A stretch of DNA of 20,423 bases from positions 1 through 20,423 of the forward strand of contig CAZIEB010000015.1 of the NCBI GenBank assembly GCA_964538665.1, written 5' to 3'. Position 1 is the stretch's first letter; each line of letters starts with the position of its first letter. Source of the stretch: JAPUDQ01 sp964538665. Its GTDB lineage: Bacteria > Patescibacteriota > Saccharimonadia > Saccharimonadales > Saccharimonadaceae. The position numbers were made by a program, and so were the translations under genes. Under the pieces are notes generated by a model, which did not search any database, was not told the origin of the DNA, and saw only the letters and a program-made list of their open reading frames with translations. Below are positions 11,824 to 18,967 of the stretch, one piece after another.

Positions 11824-12585
11824 ATGCCTAAGCGACAAGTAATTGCATTTGATTTGGATGACACACTCGCTGTCACAAAGTCGCCAATTAGCGACAAAAT
11901 GAGTGAGTTGCTAGGAAAGTTGCTAGAAAAATATGATGTATGTGTAATCTCGGGTGGTAAATATGAACAATTTACCAAGCAAGTAGTCGATCGACTCGAA
12001 GTGCGGCCGCACCATCTCAATCGGCTGCATCTTATGCCAACGTGTGGTACGCGTTATTACCGATATGATGAACTCGAGGCAGACTGGGAGATGCAATACG
12101 CCGAGGATTTGACTGAGGAACAGAAGCAAAAAATAGTCGACGCACTCGAAAAAGTTTCGAAGGAGCTTGGTCTTTGGGTAGACAAACCAGCTGGTGAGAT
12201 TATCGAAGATAGAGGCAGTCAGATTACTATGTCGGCTCTCGGGCAGCAGGCTACACCAGCCGACAAATATGCGTGGGCCGAAAAATACAAGGATGTTCGT
12301 CCGATTCTTCGCGACAAAGTAGCAGAACTTATCCCGGACCTCGAGGTAAGAATTGGTGGTACGACTAGTACTGATGTCACCATGATCGGTATCGACAAGG
12401 CGTATGGTATGCAAAAACTTGTTGACGCGCTCGATATTTCTAAAGACGAGATATTGTTCATTGGAGATAAGCTGCAAGAGGGTGGAAACGATTATCCCGT
12501 GAAATCGATGGGGATAGATTGCATCGAGGTCGACGGCTGGGAAGACACGGCACTGGTAATCGAAGGTATCCTAGCGGTTAGCTAA
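11824..12585 (+). CDS. HAD-superfamily phosphatase/mutase, eukaryotic phosphomannomutase (PMM) type
   Basis: 253 residues. HAD motif I is DLDDTL with Asp10 (nucleophile) and Asp12 (acid/base); motif II SGG is at about 43; motif III/IV is FIGDKLQEGGNDYP (Asp215, Gly220-Pro225). The cap region with RGSQITMSALGQ and RIGGTTSTDVTMIGIDKAYG corresponds to the sugar-phosphate-binding parts of human PMM1/PMM2 (NVSPIGR, GGQISFDVFP, GWDK). By family, it would interconvert mannose-6-P and mannose-1-P; a plain sugar phosphatase is the alternative. The ATG has GGAGG eight bases upstream; TAGAAT (11792-11797) is a likely -10. The isomerase at 15410-16441 could supply its substrate. Confidence 0.88.
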   Translation: MPKRQVIAFDLDDTLAVTKSPISDKMSELLGKLLEKYDVCVISGGKYEQFTKQVVDRLEVRPHHLNRLHLMPTCGTRYYRYDELEADWEMQYAEDLTEEQKQKIVDALEKVSKELGLWVDKPAGEIIEDRGSQITMSALGQQATPADKYAWAEKYKDVRPILRDKVAELIPDLEVRIGGTTSTDVTMIGIDKAYGMQKLVDALDISKDEILFIGDKLQEGGNDYPVKSMGIDCIEVDGWEDTALVIEGILAVS

Positions 12586-12614
12586 ATAGAGTTATAGAGA
12601 GCAACCTACAAGAA

Positions 12615-12641
12615 TTAGCACTCGGACTTGACGAGTGCTAA
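12615..12641. promoter_or_regulatory. CIRCE operator (HrcA binding site)
   Basis: TTAGCACTC-N9-GAGTGCTAA, a perfect match to the CIRCE consensus. By established knowledge the repressor HrcA binds here and releases on heat or protein-folding stress, with GroEL assisting HrcA folding. It lies 52 bp upstream of groES. Confidence 0.97.
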
Positions 12642-12657
12642 TTTGTTTGGCTACAAT
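12628..12657 (+). promoter_or_regulatory. groESL promoter
   Basis: TTGACG (12628-12633) starts inside the CIRCE spacer; 18-bp spacer; TACAAT (12652-12657). Expected start near 12664. With its -35 buried in the operator, the promoter would be blocked directly by HrcA. Confidence 0.75.
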
Positions 12658-12692
12658 AGAGTCACTGAAGAACGTAAAAGGAGAGGAAGCAT

Positions 12693-12962
12693 ATGTCACA
12701 CGTATTGACACCCCTTGCTGACCGCGTGATTGCGACTCGCGAGGAAGCCGCTACTCGTACCGCGAGTGGCCTGTACTTACCAGATAGCGCCAAAGAAAAA
12801 GCAGTGATTGCCGTTGTGCAAGCAACCGGCCCAGAGGTCAAGAGCCTCAAAAAAGGCGACCGAGTCGTCTACAAAGAATATTCTACGACCGAGATCAAGG
12901 TCGACGACAAAGAGTATCTCATTATCAAAGAAGAAGATGTATTGGCGAAAGTCGGCAAATAG
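12693..12962 (+). CDS. groES: Co-chaperonin GroES
   Basis: 89 residues. VLTPLADRVIATREE is the standard GroES start. The mobile loop that docks on GroEL covers about residues 17-35, with SGLYLPDSAKEK in place of the usual GGIVLP. KKGDRVVYKEYSTTEIKVDDKEYLIIKEEDVLA forms the conserved beta-barrel end, here noted by its first and last motifs (GDRV, EEDVLA). Heptameric lid of the GroEL folding chamber, cytoplasmic. AGGAGAGG lies six bases before the ATG. It is the first gene of the CIRCE-controlled operon; groEL follows after 89 bp, with a hairpin between them. Confidence 0.97.
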   Translation: MSHVLTPLADRVIATREEAATRTASGLYLPDSAKEKAVIAVVQATGPEVKSLKKGDRVVYKEYSTTEIKVDDKEYLIIKEEDVLAKVGK

Positions 12963-12974
12963 CAAATGGCTTAT

Positions 12975-13016
12975 AGCCGATAGCTAATAGCTCATACAAC
13001 TAAGGACTATTAGCTA
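12975..13016. repeat. Palindromic repeat/hairpin between groES and groEL
   Basis: TAGCTAATAG (12981-12990) pairs perfectly with CTATTAGCTA (13007-13016) across a 16-nt loop. AT-rich, no T-run. It could adjust the groES:groEL mRNA ratio or stability. Its halves are related to the repeat within tsaD (8524-8554), which points to a dispersed repeat family. Confidence 0.65.
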
Positions 13017-13051
13017 CAAGCTGTGTAACGAACGAAGGAGAGTGAAACGAA

Positions 13052-14692
13052 ATGGCAAAGAAAGTATTTTATGACGATGATGCCCGCACAAGGGTACTTG
13101 GTGGTGCAAAAGCGCTGTATGATGCGGTCAAAGTGACCATGGGGCCAAAAGGCCGCAACGTGGTCATCCAGAAGAGTTATGGCGCCCCTACGGTGACACA
13201 CGACGGTGTGACGGTCGCTGAAGGAGTCGATATACCAGAAGTTGACGATGAGACACTGGGCTACAAAGTCGGTGCAGAGCTCATCAAGCAAGCAGCTAGC
13301 AAGATGAACAAAGTCGCCGGTGACGGTACGACCACTGTCACGGTGTTGACCTACAATATACTCAACGAAGCCAACCGTCTGATTGCAGCGGGGCACAACC
13401 CGATGGAACTGCGCCGCGGTGTCGAAGACGCGGGTGCTGAAGTGCTCCGCAGCCTCGAAAAGATGAGTGAACCAGTCACGGGCAAAAAAGGCCGTGTAGC
13501 GGAAGTAGCTGCAATTTCGGCTGGTGATGCCTCAATTGGCGAACTCATCGCTGATGTCATCGAAAAAGTTGGCGCCAGTGGCGTCGTCACCGTCGAAGAA
13601 GGCCAAGGCCTCCACATGGAGTCAGAAGTTGTCGAAGGTTTCACATTTGACCGTGGCTACAGCTCGGCGTTGATGGTAACAGATGTCAATCGACAAGAGG
13701 CTGAGTACAAAAACCCTGCGATTGTCATTACCGATAAGAAAATCAGCTCTGTTGCTGAGATTTCACCACTCATCGAGCGCATCGCGCAGTCTGGCAAAAA
13801 AGATCTCGTGCTCATCGCTGAAGATGTCGAGGGTGAAGCGCTGGCGATGCTGGTGCTCAACAAGCTTCGTGGTGCGTTTAACACCGTTGCGGTCAAAGCG
13901 CCGAGCTTTGGTGATCGCCGTAAAGAGACGTTACAAGACATCGCCGTGTTGACTGGTGCAACAGTTATCTCTGAAGATATTGGTCTAACATTTGAGAATG
14001 CCGATCTTGGCGTACTTGGCAAAGCTCGCAAGGTCCTCGTCAGCAAAGACGCCACGACTATTATCGAAGGCGGTGGTAGTGTTGCCGATGTCACCAACCG
14101 CGTGGCGCAAATCCATGAACAAGCCGGCAATGCCTCGAGCGAGTACGACAAAGAGCAGTACGAAAAACGCGCTGCAGCACTCGAAGGCAAAGTTGCCGTC
14201 ATCAAAGTCGGTGGTGCAACCGAGACAGAGATTGAGGAAAAGAAATACCGCGTCGATGACGCAGTTGCCGCTACCAAGGCAGCTCTTGCCGAAGGAATTG
14301 TGGCTGGTGGTGGTGTAACCCTCGTCAACCTCAGTGACGCGCTCAAAGCCGATGGTGCTGACTCGCATTCTGCGGGGCGAAGTATCGTCAAGCAATCACT
14401 CGTTCAGCCATTTCGACAACTGATGATAAACGCTGGCCTCAATGCTGATGCCTTGCTTGCACAGGTGCAGGGCGCCAAAGCTGGCCAAGGTGTCAATGTC
14501 ATGACCCCTGCAAAGCTTGTTGATCTCAAGGTAGATGGTGTGGTCGACCCAGTCGCGGTCACGCGCCAAGCGATCCAAAACGCCGTGTCTATCGCTGCAA
14601 CGGCAATGACGATGGGCGCACTAGTGGTCGATGTACCGAAAGAAGAGCCTGCTGCAGGTGGTATGCCTGGCGGCGGCATGGGTATGATGTAG
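13052..14692 (+). CDS. groEL: Chaperonin GroEL
   Basis: 546 residues, 60-kDa class I chaperonin. Conserved VTMGPKGRNVV and HDGVTVA near the start, the ATP-site AGDGTTTVTVL (Asp91), the apical-domain KKISSVAEISPLIERIA, VKAPSFGDRRKETLQDIAVLTG, and GIVAGGGVTLV near residue 416. The Gly/Met tail ends GMPGGGMGMM. Compared with E. coli GroEL, the equatorial segment between HDGVTVA and AGDGTTT (GVDIPEVDDETLGYK) is about five residues longer. AAGGAGAG lies about eight bases before the ATG. The operon is CIRCE-controlled and ends in a strong terminator. Confidence 0.99.
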   Translation: MAKKVFYDDDARTRVLGGAKALYDAVKVTMGPKGRNVVIQKSYGAPTVTHDGVTVAEGVDIPEVDDETLGYKVGAELIKQAASKMNKVAGDGTTTVTVLTYNILNEANRLIAAGHNPMELRRGVEDAGAEVLRSLEKMSEPVTGKKGRVAEVAAISAGDASIGELIADVIEKVGASGVVTVEEGQGLHMESEVVEGFTFDRGYSSALMVTDVNRQEAEYKNPAIVITDKKISSVAEISPLIERIAQSGKKDLVLIAEDVEGEALAMLVLNKLRGAFNTVAVKAPSFGDRRKETLQDIAVLTGATVISEDIGLTFENADLGVLGKARKVLVSKDATTIIEGGGSVADVTNRVAQIHEQAGNASSEYDKEQYEKRAAALEGKVAVIKVGGATETEIEEKKYRVDDAVAATKAALAEGIVAGGGVTLVNLSDALKADGADSHSAGRSIVKQSLVQPFRQLMINAGLNADALLAQVQGAKAGQGVNVMTPAKLVDLKVDGVVDPVAVTRQAIQNAVSIAATAMTMGALVVDVPKEEPAAGGMPGGGMGMM

Positions 14693-14704
14693 CCTGAGAT
14701 TTCA

Positions 14705-14735
14705 AAAAAATACCCCGGTCATCGGGGTATTTTTT
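14705..14735 (+). terminator. Intrinsic terminator of groESL, bidirectional
   Basis: AAAAAATACCCCG (14705-14717), loop GTCAT, CGGGGTATTTTTT (14723-14735), followed by more T. Perfect stem and T-run 12 bp past the groEL stop. The A-run on the other side makes it equally usable for the convergent gene ending at 14748. Confidence 0.95.
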
Positions 14736-14747
14736 TATTTTATTTGC

Positions 14748-15245
14748 TTAGAGTTGCGGCTGACCGCTAGCTGGGTTTGAGAAGTAGTCAATCTCTTTGA
14801 CTACGTCGAGGAGAGCTTCGGCGCGCTTGGCTTCATCGGTGATAGCTTTTGCGGCGTCGTAGGCACTCTGAACCAACGATTTGTCGTCTGTCGAGCGGAT
14901 AATGAGCAGGAGCGTGTCGAATTTTTCATCGGCAGGGAGATCGAGCTTGTCGACGAGAGGACGGAGCTCAGCGAGCGCATCTTTTTTGATAGCTTCGAGT
15001 GCTGGGTCTGCAGAGACTGGGGCAGGGGGCGCTGCGGGAACGGCTGGATCAAGGGGAGCTGGCTGAGCAGGCGCAGGCGCGTTGCCGTCAGCTGGAGCTG
15101 CAGGAGCAGCTGTTTCTTCGAAATTGAGTGAGTCAGGAGCAGGTACCCCTGGCACCGGAGCTGGAGCCGCAGTATTGTCTTGCATACCCTCGAGCACCTT
15201 TGCGAGTTCTGCGTCGTCTGTAATTGGTTCTACTGTTTTGTCCAT
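14748..15245 (-). CDS. Ala/Pro-rich acidic protein of unknown function
   Basis: 165 residues from ATG 15243-15245 (MDKTVEPITDDAELAKVLEG), with AGGGG five bases upstream; a GTG two codons earlier is too close to that site. A short acidic N-terminal helix is followed by a flexible linker (about 25-80) made almost only of Ala and Pro (APAPAQPAPLDPAVPAAPPA). A charged helical domain follows (about 82-155: LEAIKKDALAELRPLVDKLD, then FDTLLLIIRSTDDKSLVQSA). No signal peptide or membrane segment. The family is not recognised. Linker-plus-helix architecture suggests a tether between two binding partners; this is inference. It shares the groEL terminator. Confidence 0.8.
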   Translation of the reverse strand: MDKTVEPITDDAELAKVLEGMQDNTAAPAPVPGVPAPDSLNFEETAAPAAPADGNAPAPAQPAPLDPAVPAAPPAPVSADPALEAIKKDALAELRPLVDKLDLPADEKFDTLLLIIRSTDDKSLVQSAYDAAKAITDEAKRAEALLDVVKEIDYFSNPASGQPQL

Positions 15246-15251
15246 GCCCAC

Positions 15252-15409
15252 CCCTTGAAATTGTTATGCTAAATCGTTAGGACTACTGTATCATAGAAGG
15301 AGCGAGCGAGTAAAGATTTGAGCTTGCTCAAGATATTTTGAGCCAAAATCATCGTATTCTAGAGATATTTAAAGGATTGTAACGACTATGCCTAAGACAA
15401 AGGAGTGAT
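15252..15409. other. Divergent intergenic region with a six-codon mini-ORF
   Basis: This gap separates two divergent genes. TATGAT (minus, about 15289-15294) and TATTCT (plus, about 15351-15356) are possible -10 sites, neither with a good -35. ATG at 15388 opens a six-codon frame (MPKTKE) ending in TGA at 15406-15408, one base before the isomerase ATG at 15410. The mini-ORF contains the isomerase Shine-Dalgarno sequence (AAGGAG). Confidence 0.4.
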
Positions 15410-16441
15410 ATGGACATTCTTGATAACCAAAATGCAATTGCACAAAGAGATCGACACGACGCGTTGGGCGTCGCCACGCACCAGTGTGACTATTTCTCGG
15501 TGCAGTTTGATGCAGAGTTCGTACCGACGCGCGAAGTGACCAACATTGTGTGGGCGGGACTCGGAGGCTCGGCCTTGCCAATGGTGGTCGTGCAGTCGTG
15601 GCCACAAACGACGATACCATTTGAAATTGTGCGAAATTACGACATTCCGCCACATGTCAGTGAATCGACGCTCTTTATTGCATCGAGCTATTCGGGAAAT
15701 ACCGAGGAAACCATCGAAGCCCTGACAAAAGCCGAGTCTCGAGGCGCCCAGATAGTGGTCGTCGCCTCAGGCGGCAAGCTCGCAGAGGTTGCACGGGACA
15801 AGCACTATCCATTGTTTTTGATTCCTGGCGGTATACAGCCTCGCATGGCAACATTTTATTTTGTCAGTGCGTTTGTCAAAATTGTGGCGCCTCTTCAGGT
15901 GACGCACTATGATGTTGGTGAATTGGCTGCAGTTGGCGAGTGGCTACGTGGTCGTATCGCCGAATGGGCGAGCAGTGTGCCTACTGAGCACAACTATGCC
16001 AAGCAATTGGCGCTTGAGCTGATGGGCAAGACAGTGATCATGTATGCGGGGCCAAATCTCTACCCCGCAGCCAACAAATGGAAAATTTGCATGAACGAAA
16101 ATGCCAAAAACACGGCTTGGGTCAACCAATATCCGGAGTTCAATCACAATGAGTTTATCGGATGGAGCTCTCATCCAATCGAGAAGCCATTTGCAGTGGT
16201 GGAAATTCGGTCAAATCTCGAGCACGAGCGGGTACAAAAACGGTTTGAGGTGACGGAACGACTGTTGAGTGGGATGCGACCGGCGCCCATCGTCGTGACG
16301 CCACAAGGCGAAACATTGCTGCAGCAGCTGGCGTGGAGCTTTGCGCTCGGTGATTTTGTGAGTATCTATCTCGGTATCCTCAATGGCGTTGACCCCACGC
16401 CAGTCGAACTAGTCGAAAAGCTCAAAGCCGAACTGGGCTAG
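15410..16441 (+). CDS. Bifunctional phosphoglucose/phosphomannose isomerase
   Basis: 343 residues, two SIS domains. The first has IVWAGLGGSALPMVVV (about 47) and the sugar-phosphate loop ASSYSGNTEET (91-101). The conserved NQYPEFNHNEFIGW (239-252) with Glu243 and His246 is characteristic of the PGI/PMI family known from archaea and some bacteria. The C-terminal DFVSIYLGILNGVDPTPVE closes the second domain. The enzyme interconverts glucose-6-P, fructose-6-P and mannose-6-P, linking glycolysis or pentose phosphate flow to mannose activation. AAAGGAG is six bases before the ATG. It stands alone, with a REP-like repeat behind it. Confidence 0.95.
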   Translation: MDILDNQNAIAQRDRHDALGVATHQCDYFSVQFDAEFVPTREVTNIVWAGLGGSALPMVVVQSWPQTTIPFEIVRNYDIPPHVSESTLFIASSYSGNTEETIEALTKAESRGAQIVVVASGGKLAEVARDKHYPLFLIPGGIQPRMATFYFVSAFVKIVAPLQVTHYDVGELAAVGEWLRGRIAEWASSVPTEHNYAKQLALELMGKTVIMYAGPNLYPAANKWKICMNENAKNTAWVNQYPEFNHNEFIGWSSHPIEKPFAVVEIRSNLEHERVQKRFEVTERLLSGMRPAPIVVTPQGETLLQQLAWSFALGDFVSIYLGILNGVDPTPVELVEKLKAELG

Positions 16442-16471
16442 AGCATAGAGCATTTCACAGGTAACATTTTA

Positions 16472-16538
16472 CAATTCACATTGATGTTACATTTGTAGCT
16501 AAAATGAGGAATGAAAAACGAAAAATTATTGTGAATTG
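16472..16538. repeat. Inverted repeat behind the isomerase gene
   Basis: CAATTCACA (16472-16480) and TGTGAATTG (16530-16538) are perfect 9-bp inverted arms with a 49-nt centre, in an AT-rich stretch with further CACA/TGTG words. No T-run terminator is seen. Function unknown. Confidence 0.45.
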
Positions 16539-16577
16539 TGAACTGATACATGAAAAATGTCGTTATTCGCATTTACC

Positions 16578-16617
16578 AAGGGATAATCCCTTAACAGATG
16601 TAATAAAGTGCTATGTG
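16578..16617 (+). repeat. Solitary REP-like repeat
   Basis: AAGGGATAATCCCTTAACAG followed by ATGTAATAAAGTGCTATG. The 15-base foot is a perfect palindrome (AAGGGAT-A-ATCCCTT). It matches the repeats flanking the transposase gene at 2498-2536 and 3171-3212, about 14 kb away. It lies between convergent gene ends, where REP elements usually sit. Confidence 0.8.
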
Positions 16618-16631
16618 GTGAAAAAATCTAT

Positions 16632-17852
16632 TTATTCGTACTGGCGGAGTGCTTCGATAGGGTCTTTTTGTGAAGCTTTGACTGCAGGATAGAGCCCAAA
16701 TAGCACGCCGACGCCGACAGCGAGGCCCATTGCGGTACCGACGATGCCCCAGGTAAGGGCGGGCTGGAACGAGAAGAAGGTGGCTACGAAAAAGGCGATG
16801 ATATAGGCGGCACAGAGCCCAATGATTCCACCAACGACGGTCATAGTGAGTGATTCGATCAAGAACTGTGCAAGGATTTGGCCATTGCTGGCACCAAGTG
16901 CCTTTCTGATGCCGATTTCGCGTGTCCGTTCAATAACCGAGACCAGCATAATATTCATGATTCCAATGCCGCCCACCACGAGCGCAACAGCTGCAACAGC
17001 GGCGGTGATAAATACGATTACATCATAAAACGCGTTGGCGGTTTCGGCAGCGTCTTTGCCCTCGACGACAACAAAATCTCGTTCACCGTCATGGTTGCTG
17101 AGTATCTTGGCGTCAATCACCGCGGCAGTGGCGGCAGCGCTTCCAGGATCGGTCGCACGCATGATGACTTGACCGATTTGGGCAATGCCTTGGTTGAAAC
17201 TCTTGCCATCGTCGAGGCTGACGAAGGCGCTACGATCGAGATCGACTCCGACAGCGTTTATTGGTTCGCGAGTTGGTTTGAAGACGCCGATGACGGTGTG
17301 GGGACGACCTTTGAGGATGATTTCCTGACCGCGTGCTTGGTCTGTGCCGATGAGGTCGAGCGCGGTGTTGTACCCAAGTACGACGGTATCGCGGTTGGTG
17401 GTATCGCTCACAAATTGGCCTGAGGCCAGTTCCATTTTCATCAGCGGTACAAAGTCAGGGGTGGTGGCAATGATAGGCGTGCCCTTCGAGACTTTTTCTT
17501 TGTACTTGATTGTGCCATTGATAAACATGATCGGTGCGGCTGCACTGGTTTGGTTGAGTTCAGTGATAGCTCGGACATCACGTTCGGTCAGTGTCGAGGC
17601 TGACGATATCGAAAAAGGCGTATAGGCACTAAACGCGTTGCGTTGCTCGGCCCCACCTGGCTTGGCGATGATGATGCCGTTATCAAGCCCAGTTATCTGA
17701 TCGACTAGAGTCCGTTTGGCGCCTTCGCCGAGTGCCATGACAAGCGTGATAGATAGCACACCTATGATAATTCCAAGCGTCGTGAGCGCAGTGCGCACGC
17801 GGGTGCTGCGGAGGTTTTCCATGGCGACACGGACGTGGTTTGGCAATATCAT
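16632..17852 (-). CDS. ABC transporter permease, MacB/FtsX type
   Basis: 406 residues. The first membrane segment is at about 20-42 (LTTLGIIIGVLSITLVMALG), followed by a large extracytoplasmic MacB-like domain (about 50-270). Three C-terminal segments follow: VIVFITAAVAAVALVVGGIG, SLTMTVVGGIIGLCAAYIIA and IVGTAMGLAVGVGVLFGLYP. The FtsX signature ERTREIGIRKALGAS and the tail KASQKDPIEALRQYE are typical. With the ATPase it forms a mechanotransmission-type transporter that moves lipoproteins, peptides or drugs across or out of the envelope; substrate unknown. The ATG overlaps the ATPase stop as ATGA, with AGAGGGG upstream. A monoderm cell has no MacA/TolC route, so the role is likely at the outer face of the membrane (inference). 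Confidence 0.94.
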   Translation of the reverse strand: MILPNHVRVAMENLRSTRVRTALTTLGIIIGVLSITLVMALGEGAKRTLVDQITGLDNGIIIAKPGGAEQRNAFSAYTPFSISSASTLTERDVRAITELNQTSAAAPIMFINGTIKYKEKVSKGTPIIATTPDFVPLMKMELASGQFVSDTTNRDTVVLGYNTALDLIGTDQARGQEIILKGRPHTVIGVFKPTREPINAVGVDLDRSAFVSLDDGKSFNQGIAQIGQVIMRATDPGSAAATAAVIDAKILSNHDGERDFVVVEGKDAAETANAFYDVIVFITAAVAAVALVVGGIGIMNIMLVSVIERTREIGIRKALGASNGQILAQFLIESLTMTVVGGIIGLCAAYIIAFFVATFFSFQPALTWGIVGTAMGLAVGVGVLFGLYPAVKASQKDPIEALRQYE

Positions 17853-18625
17853 GATTTGCCCCTCTTGGCTTTTGTAGCGCCGAGTGGTCGCTTGGCGGTG
17901 CGGTCAACTTCTGGCTCTGGGTGCTTGGTGTCTCGTGCGATACGTCCATCGACCATGTGGATGATACGGGTCGCGTAGGTAGTGAGGTCGGGATTGTGCG
18001 TCACCATGATGATGGTGTTGCCACGCTTGTGGATATCGCTCAGTTCGCTCATGATGAGTTCGCTTGCTTTGCTATCGAGATTGCCGGTAGGTTCGTCGGC
18101 GAGTATGATGCTCGGTTTGTTGACGAGCGCACGGGCAATGGCGACTCGCTGGAGTTGGCCACCGCTGAGTTGGGTTGGCATGAAGTATTCTCGCTCTTGG
18201 AGATCAAATGTCTTGAGGAGGCGACTGGCAGCCTTGAGCTGTCGGTAGCGTGCCATATGGGTGTAGGTTAGGGGCAGTGCGACATTGTCGATGATAGACA
18301 TGCGTGGCAAGAGGTTGAAGCTCTGGAATACAAAGCCGATTTCGTGTGAACGAATATTCGCGCGACGTCGTGACGACAAGCTGTCGACAGAAGTACCAGT
18401 AAGTTTGTAGTCGCCATCACTTGCGGTGTCGAGTAAGCCCAAAATATTCAGCAGGGTCGTCTTGCCGCATCCGCTCGGGCCCATAATTGCGACAAATTCG
18501 CCCTTGTCGATAGTCAAAGAAATACTGTTCAGAGCTTTGAGCAGGGTGTCACGGTGGCCAAATTCCTTGGTCACACTGGCCAGTTCAATAATAGGCCCCG
18601 ACGATCGTTTTTTCTTACGTGGCAT
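17849..18625 (-). CDS. ABC transporter ATPase, MacB/LolD type
   Basis: 258 residues. Walker A GPSGCGKT (49-56), Q-loop Gln101 (FVFQSFNLLPRMS), signature LSGGQ (153-157), Walker B IILADE (173-178) and switch His210 (MVTHNPDL). The sequence FNLLPRMSIIDNVALPL and the D-loop TGNLDSKAS are as in LolD/MacB subunits. Basic ends (MPRKKKRSS and KRPLGATKAKRGKS) may contact membrane or RNA. Cytoplasmic partner of the permease in the next gene, with a 4-bp overlap. Promoter at 18662-18690 leaves a 30-nt leader. Confidence 0.96.
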   Translation of the reverse strand: MPRKKKRSSGPIIELASVTKEFGHRDTLLKALNSISLTIDKGEFVAIMGPSGCGKTTLLNILGLLDTASDGDYKLTGTSVDSLSSRRRANIRSHEIGFVFQSFNLLPRMSIIDNVALPLTYTHMARYRQLKAASRLLKTFDLQEREYFMPTQLSGGQLQRVAIARALVNKPSIILADEPTGNLDSKASELIMSELSDIHKRGNTIIMVTHNPDLTTYATRIIHMVDGRIARDTKHPEPEVDRTAKRPLGATKAKRGKS

Positions 18626-18661
18626 AGCCGACCCTGTTTAGCGTTGCTGTTATTGGGACTC

Positions 18662-18690
18662 ATTGTACGCGATTTGTTGCTAAATTACAA
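18662..18690 (-). promoter_or_regulatory. Promoter of the ABC transporter operon
   Basis: Minus strand: TTGTAA (18685-18690), 17-bp spacer, TACAAT (18662-18667). Expected start near 18655. Confidence 0.65.
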
Positions 18691-18745
18691 CAGGTTTTTG
18701 GCAAAAAGCAATTTTTGCAACAGTTTGATAGAATAGTAGTCGTAC

Positions 18746-18835
18746 GGAGAGGTGCAAGAGTGGTTTAATTGGCACGCTTGGAAAGCGTGTGTGGCAGCAA
18801 TGCCACCCAGGGTTCGAATCCCTGTCTCTCCGCCA
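18746..18835 (+). tRNA. tRNA-Ser (anticodon GGA)
   Basis: 90 nt with encoded CCA. Acceptor GGAGAGG/TCTCTCC (last pair G-U), discriminator G. Anticodon stem CACGC/GCGTG with loop TTGGAAA gives GGA, reading UCC and UCU. Long variable arm GTGGCA-GCAA-TGCCAC, as expected for a class II tRNA-Ser. T arm CAGGG-TTCGAAT-CCCTG. TAGAAT (18729-18734) is a plausible -10, with no clear -35. Confidence 0.97.
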
Positions 18836-18842
18836 GTGCAAG

Positions 18843-18862
18843 CAGCCCGACAGGGCTGTTTT
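18843..18862 (+). terminator. Terminator behind tRNA-Ser
   Basis: CAGCCC-GACA-GGGCTG followed by TTTT, eight bases past the tRNA CCA. Short but well formed. Confidence 0.75.
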
Positions 18863-18887
18863 CAATGGCGGAGTAATAATGACTTGT

Positions 18888-18967
18888 GAACCCTGACTTT
18901 TACGCAGTAAAAGAGGGTTCGGTGGAGCAACAAAAGGAAACCTGAGCTTGCTGAGGTCCCTTTTGTT
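18888..18967. repeat. Two strong hairpins within the duplicated-tRNA segment
   Basis: Hairpin A (18888-18920): GAACCCT/AGGGTTC outside and CTTTTAC/GTAAAAG inside, 14 pairs with a GA bulge. Hairpin B (18929-18967): AACAAAAGG/CCTTTTGTT outside, then ACCT/AGGT and AGC/GCT inside. They account for nearly all of the DNA between the terminator and the second repeat. They could be RNA structure or folded single-stranded DNA. Confidence 0.65.

Noticed and set aside
11787..11838. N-terminal extension of the 11317-11712 gene to 11838
   Set aside because: It runs through the TTGACT/TAATAA promoter and past the start supported by GGAGG at 11712.
13657..14391. Long minus-strand frame opposite groEL
   Set aside because: Ser/Thr/Ala-rich translation with no start signal, a codon-bias shadow of groEL.
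16504..16692. Short plus-strand frame between the isomerase and the permease gene
   Set aside because: It spans the REP-like repeat, runs into the end of the permease gene and has no ribosome binding site or promoter of note.
18680..18865. Minus-strand frame with RDSNPG-like text across the tRNA
   Set aside because: Antisense of tRNA-Ser; a well-known false ORF produced by tRNA T-arm sequence.
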